Assembly (NCBI RefSeq): GCF_020524085.2
Contig: NZ_CP129016.1
Coordinates: 2,164,001-2,228,000 of the forward strand
Direction: 5' to 3'
DNA length: 64,000 bases
Source: Halobacillus litoralis
GTDB taxonomy: Bacteria; Bacillota; Bacilli; Bacillales; Halobacillaceae
Positions 56,090 to 64,000 of the stretch are shown piece by piece. The notes below the pieces were generated by a model. It did no database searches. It had not been told where the DNA came from and was given only the letters and a program-made list of their open reading frames with translations. The position numbers and the translations under genes are program-made. Position 1 is the stretch's first letter; each line of letters begins with the position of its first letter.

Positions 56090-58294
56090 ATGGCGAAAGA
56101 TACAGTTCTAACTGCGGAAGAAGTCATAGAACAAGCGAGTCAGTATTTGAACGAGTCAGATCTGGCGTTTATTCGTCGTGCTTATGAATTTGCTGAAAAG
56201 GCCCATAGCAACCAGTTCCGGAAGTCGGGAGAACCTTACATCATCCATCCCATTCAAGTAGCAGGTATTCTTGTGAATTTAGAGATGGATCCTGAAACAA
56301 TCGCAGGCGGTTTTCTTCATGATGTCGTAGAGGATACGGATGTCTCTCTGAAAGAAATTGAAGAAGCCTTCAATGAAGAAGTTTCTATGCTGGTTGATGG
56401 GGTTACGAAACTGGGTAAAATTAAATATAAATCCAAAGAAGCTCAGCAAGCGGAAAACCATCGAAAAATGTTTGTCGCTATGGCAAAAGATATGCGCGTC
56501 ATTTTAATTAAGCTTGCCGACAGACTTCACAATATGCGTACATTGAAACACCTTCCAGCTGAAAAACAACGCCGGATTTCAAATGAAACGCTGGAGATTT
56601 TTGCCCCTTTGGCTCATAGACTTGGTATTTCCACCATCAAATGGGAGCTGGAAGATACAGCTCTTCGATACTTGAATCCTCAGCAATATTATAGGATCGT
56701 TCATTTGATGAAGCAGAAGAGGAATGAACGGGAGCATTATATCGAGGAAGTCATTGATGAAATCCGAGCTCAATTGCAGGAAGTTAACATTGATGCGGAT
56801 TTATTTGGAAGACCAAAGCACCTTTACAGTATCTACAGGAAGATGGTTCTTCAGAATAAACAGTTCAACGAAATTTATGACTTGTTAGCCGTTAGAATTA
56901 CAGTCAACAGTATCAAAGATTGTTATGCCGTACTCGGCATCATACACACATGTTGGAAACCAATGCCGGGCCGCTTTAAAGATTATATAGCTATGCCGAA
57001 ACCTAATCTATATCAATCTCTGCATACGACAGTGATCGGACCAAAAGGAGATCCTCTTGAAGTCCAGATCCGTACACACGAAATGCATGAAATTGCGGAG
57101 TATGGAATCGCTGCTCACTGGGCTTATAAAGAAGGGAAGCAAACATCTTCAGAACAATCGTTTGAAGAGAAGCTTACATGGTTCCGTGAGATTCTAGAAT
57201 GGCAAAGTGAAACACATGATGCTGAAGAGTTCATGGAATCTCTTAAAGTGGATTTGTTTTCTGACATGGTTTACGTCTTCACACCAAAAGGAGACGTTAT
57301 AGAGCTTCCATCTGGTTCAGTACCTGTGGATTTCGCCTATCGCATTCATACGGAAGTTGGAAATCAAACGATTGGTGCAAAAGTGAATGGCAAGATGGAA
57401 CCCCTGGATTACGAGTTGAAAACCGGGGACATCGTCGACATCATGACTTCTAAGCATGCGTATGGACCTTCCAAGGATTGGATAAAGCTTGCTCAAACAT
57501 CACAGGCAAAAAATAAGATCAAGCAATTCTTCAAGAAACAGCAAAAAGACGAGAACATTTCCAAAGGGAAAGAGCTTGTCGAGCGTGAAATTCGCAATTT
57601 CGGTATTCAACCTAAAGATGTGTACACAACAGATAATTTGAATCGTGTGTCTGAAAAGTTCAATTTCACAAATGAGGAAGATATGTTTGCCGCTGTTGGA
57701 TACCAGGGGATTACCGCCGCTCAAATTGCTACTCGGTTAACAGAGAAAATCAGGAAACAGAAGCAGCAGGAGCAAGACCTGGAGCAGACACTTGCTGATG
57801 TGAATACAACAGAAATCAAAACACCTGCAAAAACAGGGAAGAAGGATTCCGGAGTACGAGTGGAAGGCGTAGACAATCTTCTTGTACGTCTATCCAAATG
57901 CTGTAATCCAGTACCTGGTGATGAGATCGTCGGTTATATTACAAAAGGGCGAGGAGTATCTGTCCACAGAAGCGACTGCCCTAATGTCCATACAGAAGAA
58001 GCGCAAACACGTCTATTGCCTGTTAAATGGGAGACTTCAGTTACAGATTCCAAGCAGTATCATGTGGATCTTGAGATTTGGGGATATGATCGACGTGGTT
58101 TGCTTAACGAAGTGCTTCAAGCTGTCAATGAAACGAAAACGAATATCACAGCGGTCTCAGGGAAGTCAGATCGTAATAAGATGGCAACCATTCATATAAC
58201 CATCTTAATACAGAATACGAGCCATTTACGGAAGATTGTTGAGCGAATCAAACAGATTCAGGAAGTGTACACGGTTCGTCGTGTCATGCAATAG
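56090..58294 (+). CDS. relA: (p)ppGpp synthetase/hydrolase RelA
   Basis: 734 residues, stringent response. HD hydrolase domain ([24 protein letters not shown]), synthetase domain ([16 protein letters not shown], about 240-340), TGS ([20 protein letters not shown]), zinc-finger region with [15 protein letters not shown], and ACT ([17 protein letters not shown]). All are intact, so both activities are likely. The preceding 130 bases have an A/T-rich stretch with no clear promoter. Confidence 0.97.
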   Translation: MAKDTVLTAEEVIEQASQYLNESDLAFIRRAYEFAEKAHSNQFRKSGEPYIIHPIQVAGILVNLEMDPETIAGGFLHDVVEDTDVSLKEIEEAFNEEVSMLVDGVTKLGKIKYKSKEAQQAENHRKMFVAMAKDMRVILIKLADRLHNMRTLKHLPAEKQRRISNETLEIFAPLAHRLGISTIKWELEDTALRYLNPQQYYRIVHLMKQKRNEREHYIEEVIDEIRAQLQEVNIDADLFGRPKHLYSIYRKMVLQNKQFNEIYDLLAVRITVNSIKDCYAVLGIIHTCWKPMPGRFKDYIAMPKPNLYQSLHTTVIGPKGDPLEVQIRTHEMHEIAEYGIAAHWAYKEGKQTSSEQSFEEKLTWFREILEWQSETHDAEEFMESLKVDLFSDMVYVFTPKGDVIELPSGSVPVDFAYRIHTEVGNQTIGAKVNGKMEPLDYELKTGDIVDIMTSKHAYGPSKDWIKLAQTSQAKNKIKQFFKKQQKDENISKGKELVEREIRNFGIQPKDVYTTDNLNRVSEKFNFTNEEDMFAAVGYQGITAAQIATRLTEKIRKQKQQEQDLEQTLADVNTTEIKTPAKTGKKDSGVRVEGVDNLLVRLSKCCNPVPGDEIVGYITKGRGVSVHRSDCPNVHTEEAQTRLLPVKWETSVTDSKQYHVDLEIWGYDRRGLLNEVLQAVNETKTNITAVSGKSDRNKMATIHITILIQNTSHLRKIVERIKQIQEVYTVRRVMQ

Positions 58295-58314
58295 AAGTAA
58301 AAGGGGAATCTACG

Positions 58315-58761
58315 ATGAAAGCAGTGGTTCAAAGGGCTGTAAACGCCTCAGTCACCGTTGAGGATAAAGCCGTAGGTACCATAGATCGGGGCCTGGTTGT
58401 TTTATTAGGTGTAACTCATGAGGATACAGAAGAAGATGCACGGTATTTAGCAAAAAAGATTCCATATTTGCGGATTTTTGAAGATAAAGATGGAAAAATG
58501 AATCATTCACTGGTTGATTTAGGCGGACAACTGCTGTCTATTTCTCAATTCACTTTATACGGCGACTGTCGGAAAGGTCGCCGTCCCAACTTCATGCAAG
58601 CAGCGAAACCTGACCAAGCTGAAGAGTTGTATGAATCCTTTAATCAGATGGTGGGGCATGAAGGTGTTAAAGTGGAAACAGGACAATTTGGTGCAATGAT
58701 GGACGTTCAATTGACCAATTCAGGACCAGTGACATTAATCATCGACAGTAAGGAACGATAA
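58315..58761 (+). CDS. dtd: D-aminoacyl-tRNA deacylase
   Basis: 148 residues. Starts [15 protein letters not shown]; active-site [19 protein letters not shown] and the [14 protein letters not shown] cross-Gly-Pro motif. Removes D-amino acids from tRNA. Positioned after relA as in B. subtilis. Confidence 0.97.
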   Translation: MKAVVQRAVNASVTVEDKAVGTIDRGLVVLLGVTHEDTEEDARYLAKKIPYLRIFEDKDGKMNHSLVDLGGQLLSISQFTLYGDCRKGRRPNFMQAAKPDQAEELYESFNQMVGHEGVKVETGQFGAMMDVQLTNSGPVTLIIDSKER

Positions 58762-58762
58762 G

Positions 58763-58794
58763 AAAAGCTGTACTCATTCGAGTACAGCTTTTTT
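58763..58794. terminator. Terminator between dtd and the amidase
   Basis: AAAAGCTGTACTC (58763-58775) pairs with GAGTACAGCTTTT (58780-58792), followed by T; between convergent genes. Confidence 0.88.
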
Positions 58795-58828
58795 GTAGGT
58801 ATTGTTGAAATTTTAAATGTTCATATTG

Positions 58829-60337
58829 CTAGTTGAAGTAATTGATCAAACCTTCGGTGATTCCTTGACTGGCTTTCATTTGGTAAGATCGCGTTTTTAC
58901 TGTTTGTTCTTCTCGTGCATCAGATAAGAAGCCAAGTTCTAATAGAACAGACGGCTTATTGTTCTCTCTGATAACATGGAAATTGCCTTTTTTCGTACCT
59001 CGATCTCTAAGCCTTGTCTGTGAAACTAGGGATGTCTGCAAGGCATCCGCAAGTGCTTTGTCATTAGGAGAGTAATAGTAACTATTAAGTCCTCTGGCAA
59101 TGATATTCAATGGTGCTGCATTGTAATGCAGACTAATGAAAGCATCAGCATTGGAACGGTTCGACTGGAATGAACGGATGGAAAGAGAAATGTATTGATC
59201 ATTCGTCCTGGTCATCAGTACTTTGGCTCCTTTGCTTTCCAACTGGCTTTTAAGAAGAAAAGCAGTATCCAGAGTTAATGTCTTTTCGAAGCTTCCACTT
59301 CTTCCAACTGCTCCGGGGTCGCGTCCACCGTGTCCAGCATCAATCATGATGGTTTTCCCTTTAAGGGAGTTTGAAGTTGCCGGGGCTGTGGAGGCACTTT
59401 CTTGATTAACCTCTTCTACAATCCATCCAGCCACATAAGCTGTTTTACTGTTATATGAAATCTTGTACCATTGCCCTTCTTTACTTAAGACTTCAAATCG
59501 ATCGCCTTTGTGCCCGCGACCGACAATTTTGTAATTAGTAGATGGGCCTGATCTTAAGTTCGTGCCGTTATAGTTTAGGGATACATAGGTGTTTTTCGAA
59601 GCAGGGGTGTTCGTTTGATCGTTGTCTGTTTCATTTACAAGCCAACCGGCTACCCAACCTGTATTTCCGCTGCTGTATTTAATTTGATACCAGCGGTCTT
59701 TCTTCGCTATGTATTCATAGGTTTCACCTTTACGTATAATTGTAAGGATTCGCCCTCTTGTAGAGTTTTCACTTCTGACATTAAGAACGGCTGTTCCAAC
59801 TTTCACTTTTCCTTTGACGGTTGATGACGGCCCTTCATCTGCTTCCTTTTCTTTTGGAGGTTCATGAGTTTCACTATTTTGTTTCGTCAGATAGTCCCCA
59901 TGTACCCAGCCTTTCGTACTTCCTTTTTGTACATAAACCCATTTCCCGTCTTTTTTCTTTGGCTCTACTACATCGCCTTTCATCAAATAGCCTTCAATTT
60001 TCCCATCTAAATTCGGAGCCGATCGAATCCTTAGGTAGTCATACTTGGAATAATGGCGCTCGGCTGTGACTTGATCCGCTTTTACTTTTGTCAGCCATTT
60101 GGCGACCCATCCGTCCTTGCCGCTTCGCTGAATTTTTAACCAATCGTCTTTCTTATCTAAAATCATGTACGTTTCCCTTGTATGAACTTTGCCAATACGG
60201 TCGTAATTCGTTCCGGGTCCGGTCCTTACGTTCAAGTGATCGACCTGGATGACCGCTTTGTCTGCATACACGGATGGAGTCTCATAAAAGCTAAGAACTC
60301 CTAAAATAAAAATGAAGAAAATAATTCCTTTTTTCAA
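58829..60337 (-). CDS. yrvJ: N-acetylmuramoyl-L-alanine amidase with SH3b repeats (YrvJ-like)
   Basis: 502 residues from the TTG at 60337, preceded by GAGGAGG (the GTG at 60349 overlaps that site). A signal peptide is followed by four SH3b repeats with LNVRTGPGTNYDRIGKV, LRIRSAPN, LNVRSENS and LRSGPSTNYKIVG. The C-terminal Amidase_3 domain (from about 320) has zinc ligands in IDAGHGGRDPG, SFEKTLTLD, SLHYNA and the catalytic glutamate in LLELGFLSD. It cuts wall amide bonds. Position between dtd and hisS matches B. subtilis yrvJ, which has a similar layout. Confidence 0.9.
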   Translation of the reverse strand: MKKGIIFFIFILGVLSFYETPSVYADKAVIQVDHLNVRTGPGTNYDRIGKVHTRETYMILDKKDDWLKIQRSGKDGWVAKWLTKVKADQVTAERHYSKYDYLRIRSAPNLDGKIEGYLMKGDVVEPKKKDGKWVYVQKGSTKGWVHGDYLTKQNSETHEPPKEKEADEGPSSTVKGKVKVGTAVLNVRSENSTRGRILTIIRKGETYEYIAKKDRWYQIKYSSGNTGWVAGWLVNETDNDQTNTPASKNTYVSLNYNGTNLRSGPSTNYKIVGRGHKGDRFEVLSKEGQWYKISYNSKTAYVAGWIVEEVNQESASTAPATSNSLKGKTIMIDAGHGGRDPGAVGRSGSFEKTLTLDTAFLLKSQLESKGAKVLMTRTNDQYISLSIRSFQSNRSNADAFISLHYNAAPLNIIARGLNSYYYSPNDKALADALQTSLVSQTRLRDRGTKKGNFHVIRENNKPSVLLELGFLSDAREEQTVKTRSYQMKASQGITEGLINYFN

Positions 60338-60442
60338 AAAATATCCCACCTCCTCTATAGTCTCCTTTCACTATTCGACAAATGCGACCAATATCCTGCT
60401 CCATAGGAAAAAGATTGATCTCATTAATTTGTGGTCATAAAC

Positions 60443-60472
60443 TTGACATAAGGTTAAGGAAGATTATATGAT
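60443..60472 (+). promoter_or_regulatory. Sigma-A promoter of hisS leader
   Basis: TTGACA (60443-60448) and TATGAT (60467-60472), 18 bases apart. Located before the T-box. The bases 60338-60442 are otherwise empty apart from the amidase ribosome site. Confidence 0.6.
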
Positions 60473-60479
60473 TATAATC

Positions 60480-60746
60480 AATTCTAAAATGATTCGAACA
60501 AAACCATTGAGGAAAAAAGTAGTCAGTTTCCATGCGGACAGAGAACGAATGCCTTAGGCTGAAAGCATTCGAACGTTATAATCTGATGAAAGACGTTTCT
60601 TAGGTTCTACATCGAAATGACAGTAGGTGTGGACGTACACAGGCGTTAACTGTTTTGAGTGGAGGCTCTCAAGCCTCAAATCAGGGTGGCAACGCGGGTA
60701 ATCCCGTCCCTTTTTCGCGAGCGCGGAAAAGGGACGGGATTTTTTG
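60480..60746 (+). promoter_or_regulatory. T-box leader of hisS-aspS, probably tRNA-Asp sensing
   Basis: The T-box motif AGGGTGGCAACGCGGG lies at 60683-60698. Its variable base after TGG is C (60690), which would pair with G73 of tRNA-Asp, not the C73 of tRNA-His. GAA (60614-60616) followed by AT and GAC (60619-60621) fits a loop-E side and aspartate specifier. Stem I has CGAATGC/GCATTCG (60545-60571). The terminator is ATCCCGTCCCTTTTTC (60701-60716) with GGAAAAGGGACGGGAT (60725-60740), then T5. So this leader likely reports tRNA-Asp charging for both genes. Confidence 0.9.
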
Positions 60747-60784
60747 TGGTAAAAAATGGTTTATTTCGTTAGGAGGAGTTAGAA

Positions 60785-62065
60785 ATGAGTATGAATGCCC
60801 CTCGTGGTACGCAGGATATTCTGCCTGGTACATCTGAAAAATGGCAGTACGTGGAAGAACAATTAGCTGACCTATGCCGTCGCTATCATTATAAAGAAAT
60901 CAGAACACCTATTTTTGAACATACCGAACTTTTCCAACGTGGTGTCGGGGACAGCACAGACATCGTCCAAAAAGAAATGTACACGTTTGAAGATCGAGGA
61001 GGAAGAAGCATTACCTTGAGACCTGAGGGAACAGCTTCTGTCGTTCGTTCCTACGTACAGAATAAAGTTTACGGTTTACCGAACCAGCCGACCAAATACT
61101 TCTACATGGGTCCTATGTTCCGCTACGAACGACCACAACAAGGAAGAATGAGGCAGTTTGTGCAGTTTGGTATCGAAGCCTTGGGCAGTGACGATCCGGC
61201 CATTGATGCAGAGGTGCTTTCCCTTGCTTTGAACTCATACAGAGAGCTAGGGCTGAAATCATTGAAACTAGTGGTCAACAGTCTCGGTGACAAAGAAAGC
61301 AGAGAGGCGCATCGAGCAGCTCTGGTCCGTCACTTTGATCCACACCGGGAGGAACTTTGCGCGGATTGTCAAGTGCGGCTTGATCAAAATCCACTTAGAG
61401 TTCTGGATTGTAAAAAGGACCGTGAACATCCGGCGATGAAAACAGCACCATCCATTCTTGAATACTTGAATGATTATTCCAAAGATTATTTTGAACAAGT
61501 CAAACAATATTTGGATGTAATGGACATCGATTATGTCGTCGATCCAAACCTCGTTCGCGGACTGGATTATTACAATCACACCGCTTTTGAAATTATGAGT
61601 GAAGCTGAAGGTTTTGGTGCTATTACTACACTGAGCGGTGGTGGTCGTTATACAGGTTTAGTTCAAGAAGTGGGCGGTCCTGAAACCTCTGGAATCGGTT
61701 TTGCCATGAGTATTGAACGCTTGTTGATGGCATTAGAAGCAGAAAACGTGGAACTCCCTACGGATGAAGGCTTAGATGTGTTCTTTGTTTCACTTGGCGA
61801 TGAGGCGAATCGTACAGCTGTCAAGTTAACAGATGAATTACGTCGTGCTGGTGTACAAGTGGACAAGGATTACTTAGGGAAAAAAATGAAAGCCCAGTTT
61901 AAAGCAGCTGATCGTCTTGGCAGTAAATTTGTACTTGTCCTCGGAGATCAGGAACTTGAAAATGGGGTCATTAATGTAAAAAACATGACATCAGGAGAGC
62001 AGCAAGAGGTGGCTCTTGATGGCATCATCGACCATATGAAGAAAGAACTGACAGGAGGCAAATAA
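60785..62065 (+). CDS. hisS: Histidyl-tRNA synthetase
   Basis: 426 residues, class II. N-terminal [10 protein letters not shown] (motif in HisRS), motif 2 [20 protein letters not shown], HisA ([14 protein letters not shown]), motif 3 [15 protein letters not shown], and C-terminal anticodon-binding domain. TAGGAGGAG precedes the ATG. Cotranscribed with aspS after a T-box. Confidence 0.97.
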   Translation: MSMNAPRGTQDILPGTSEKWQYVEEQLADLCRRYHYKEIRTPIFEHTELFQRGVGDSTDIVQKEMYTFEDRGGRSITLRPEGTASVVRSYVQNKVYGLPNQPTKYFYMGPMFRYERPQQGRMRQFVQFGIEALGSDDPAIDAEVLSLALNSYRELGLKSLKLVVNSLGDKESREAHRAALVRHFDPHREELCADCQVRLDQNPLRVLDCKKDREHPAMKTAPSILEYLNDYSKDYFEQVKQYLDVMDIDYVVDPNLVRGLDYYNHTAFEIMSEAEGFGAITTLSGGGRYTGLVQEVGGPETSGIGFAMSIERLLMALEAENVELPTDEGLDVFFVSLGDEANRTAVKLTDELRRAGVQVDKDYLGKKMKAQFKAADRLGSKFVLVLGDQELENGVINVKNMTSGEQQEVALDGIIDHMKKELTGGK

Positions 62066-62066
62066 G

Positions 62067-63848
62067 ATGGAAAGAACAAAATGTGGATCTATACGCAGAG
62101 AACATCTGGAACAAGAGGTCACACTTAATGGATGGGTACAAAAACGCCGTGATTTAGGTGGTTTAATTTTCATCGATTTAAGAGACCGTTCAGGCTTAGT
62201 ACAGGTCGTTTTCAATCCTGAGACTTCAGGGGAAGCTTTAGAGAAGGCTGAGAATGTTCGCAGCGAATATGTCCTTGAAGTTAAAGGGACGGTTGTTGCA
62301 CGAGACGCTCAAACCGTTAACAGCAATCTAGGCACGGGAGAGATTGAAGTCGCTGCAAAGGAATTGACGATCCTTAACAAAGCGAAGACGCCTCCGTTCA
62401 TGATTGAAGATCAGTCAGAGGTATCTGAAGATCTTCGTCTTAAATACCGCTACTTGGACCTGAGAAGAAAGGAAATGCAGGAGACGTTTAAAATGCGTCA
62501 TCAAACGACTCAGTCGATCCGTAATTTCTTGAACGAAGAAGAATTTCTGGATATGGAAACACCGATGTTGACGAAGAGTACACCAGAAGGAGCACGTGAC
62601 TATCTTGTTCCGAGTCGGGTTCATGAAGGTGAATTCTATGCATTGCCTCAATCTCCTCAGCTTTTCAAGCAGCTGTTGATGATGTCTGGGTTCGAGAAGT
62701 ATTATCAGATCGTCCGTTGTTTCCGTGATGAAGACTTGCGTGCTGACCGTCAGCCTGAATTCACACAAGTGGATATTGAGACTTCATTCATGACAACAGA
62801 AGATATCATGGCCCTGACTGAACGTATGATGAAGCGCGTCATGAAAGAAGTGAAAGGCCAGGAAATCGAAACCCCGTTCCTTCGTATGCCTTATGATGAG
62901 GCGATGGAACGGTACGGTTCTGACAAGCCCGATACTCGCTTCGGTCTTGAATTAGTGAATTTGTCTGACGATGTGAAGGATTCCGGTTTTAAAGTCTTTA
63001 GCGGAGCGGTGGCTTCCGGGGGCCAAGTAAGCGCCATTAATGTGGAAGGAAAAGCCGATGAGTTTTCCCGAAAAGATATTGATAAAATGACAGAGGATGT
63101 CAAAGTATATGGAGCCAAAGGATTGGCATGGTTGAAAGTGAAAGACGGGGAGTTCAATGGGCCGATTGCGAAATTCTTCTCTGAAGAAGAGACGGCATCG
63201 ATCAAAGAAAAATTGGCTGCAAAAGATGGGGACCTTCTTCTCTTTGTAGCGGATCAGACTTCCGTTGTTCATGACAGTCTAGGAGCTTTACGTCAAAAGC
63301 TTGCCCGTCGATTAGACTTGATTGATGAGACCAAGTTCAATTTCCTTTGGGTGACGGACTGGCCGCTATTTGAGTATGATGAAGATGAAGGCCGATATCA
63401 TGCGGCGCACCACCCGTTTACGATGCCAGCAGGCGGCCGTATGGATGAACTGAAGAAAAATCCAAAAGACGTCCGAGCAGAAGCCTATGACATCGTCCTA
63501 AATGGTTACGAACTTGGTGGAGGTTCCCTGCGTATTTTTGAAAAAGAAATGCAGCAGGAAATGTTCGAGGTGCTTGGTTTCAGTCAGGAAGAAGCGAACG
63601 AACAGTTTGGGTTCCTTCTTGAAGCATTAGAATACGGTACGCCGCCGCACGGGGGGATTGCCTTTGGACTGGACAGGCTCGTCATGCTACTAGCTGGCCG
63701 TACGAACTTGCGTGACACCATCTTGTTCCCGAAAACGGCGTCAGCCCAAGATCCAATGACAAACGCTCCGGGCCCTGTAAGTGAAGCACAGCTGGATGAA
63801 CTTCACCTGCAGTTGAAGTTATCTAGTCAGTCTGACTCAGATGAATAA
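62067..63848 (+). CDS. aspS: Aspartyl-tRNA synthetase
   Basis: 593 residues, class II. N-terminal OB-fold anticodon-binding domain, motif 2 [20 protein letters not shown], a GAD insertion domain, and motif 3 [15 protein letters not shown]. Whether it also charges tRNA-Asn (nondiscriminating) cannot be read here. It follows hisS by one base. Confidence 0.97.
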   Translation: MERTKCGSIRREHLEQEVTLNGWVQKRRDLGGLIFIDLRDRSGLVQVVFNPETSGEALEKAENVRSEYVLEVKGTVVARDAQTVNSNLGTGEIEVAAKELTILNKAKTPPFMIEDQSEVSEDLRLKYRYLDLRRKEMQETFKMRHQTTQSIRNFLNEEEFLDMETPMLTKSTPEGARDYLVPSRVHEGEFYALPQSPQLFKQLLMMSGFEKYYQIVRCFRDEDLRADRQPEFTQVDIETSFMTTEDIMALTERMMKRVMKEVKGQEIETPFLRMPYDEAMERYGSDKPDTRFGLELVNLSDDVKDSGFKVFSGAVASGGQVSAINVEGKADEFSRKDIDKMTEDVKVYGAKGLAWLKVKDGEFNGPIAKFFSEEETASIKEKLAAKDGDLLLFVADQTSVVHDSLGALRQKLARRLDLIDETKFNFLWVTDWPLFEYDEDEGRYHAAHHPFTMPAGGRMDELKKNPKDVRAEAYDIVLNGYELGGGSLRIFEKEMQQEMFEVLGFSQEEANEQFGFLLEALEYGTPPHGGIAFGLDRLVMLLAGRTNLRDTILFPKTASAQDPMTNAPGPVSEAQLDELHLQLKLSSQSDSDE

Positions 63849-63864
63849 ATGTGCTGGTTAATTG

Positions 63865-63893
63865 TTGATTCTGTTTAGGTTATATGCTAAGAT
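63865..63893 (+). promoter_or_regulatory. Sigma-A extended promoter of the 6S RNA
   Basis: TTGATT (63865-63870) and TGC-TAAGAT (63885-63893), 17-base spacer with an extended -10, just after aspS. A strong promoter with no following coding frame. Confidence 0.7.
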
Positions 63894-63900
63894 TACATTA

Positions 63901-64000
63901 CAAAATTAAAGAGACCAATCCTGATGTGTACGTTGTTCGAATGTACGTTTTGACCGAACATTTTTGAAACGGGAGCCTGGTGTTTCCATATGGAATGCAT
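63901..64000 (+). ncRNA. ssrS: 6S RNA (SsrS/BsrA-like), 5' part
   Basis: The right edge cuts this gene. In B. subtilis bsrA (6S-1) follows aspS in the same direction. Here a strong promoter precedes a stretch with no open frame, containing TCCTGATGTGTACGTTG, resembling the start of B. subtilis 6S-1 as I recall it. 6S RNA binds sigma-A RNA polymerase like an open promoter. Only about 100 of some 190 bases are seen, so the closing stem cannot be checked. Confidence 0.65.

Overview
The window is about 64 kb of core chromosome from a low-to-moderate-GC, endospore-forming Bacillaceae. Gene order follows the Bacillus subtilis hemL-valS-folC ... obg-pheBA ... ruvAB-queA-tgt ... secDF-recJ-relA-hisS-aspS arc. 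Many sporulation genes are present (spoVID, spoIIB, spoIVFA, spoIVFB, spo0B, safA, a ysxE-like gene, a coxA-like gene, bofC, spoVB). A moderately halophilic genus such as Halobacillus or a relative fits the acidic protein composition, but the genus is my guess.

Layout. 1-5880: end of hemL, spoVID, a small membrane-protein gene on the minus strand, then the T-box-controlled valS and folC. 5955-21220: the main departure from B. subtilis, which has only comC here. This window has a membrane GAF-GGDEF diguanylate cyclase followed by a type IV pilus operon: three prepilin-like proteins (one with a large beta-helix-like body), two unrecognised proteins, a VanW-G5 protein, pilB, pilT, pilC, a major pilin, pilD, pilM, pilN and pilO. 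PilB carries an N-terminal MshEN-type c-di-GMP-binding domain, so cyclase and pilus may form one regulatory unit. 21315-30886: spoIIB, maf, radC, mreBCD, minCD, spoIVFAB and an RNase G gene. 30870-35410: rplU-prp-rpmA, spo0B-obg, pheB-pheA. 35588-38982: safA, ysxE-like, nadE, coxA-like. 39110-44983: yebC, bofC, SOS-boxed ruvAB, queA-tgt-yajC. 45032-50160: yrzE-like, an ArsB/NhaD-type permease, yrbG-like, a 650-base non-coding stretch with two inverted copies of a palindromic element, spoVB and comN. 50329-64000: secDF, a LapA-like gene, recJ, apt, relA, dtd, an SH3b amidase, T-box-hisS-aspS, and the 5' part of a probable 6S RNA cut by the right edge.

Six genes that should be intact are broken. 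valS, pilM, mreD, rng and safA each have one extra base in or next to a homopolymer run, and recJ has one in-frame TAA. Because valS is essential and every frameshift has the same form, uncorrected sequencing error is the likeliest cause, though a hypermutable strain is possible. These genes are described over their repaired spans.

Regulatory signals readable here include two T-box leaders (the hisS-aspS one appears to read tRNA-Asp), a LexA box at ruvA, sigma-E-type promoters before spoVID, spoIVFA and safA (and a weaker one at spoVB), several sigma-A promoters, and many hairpin terminators.
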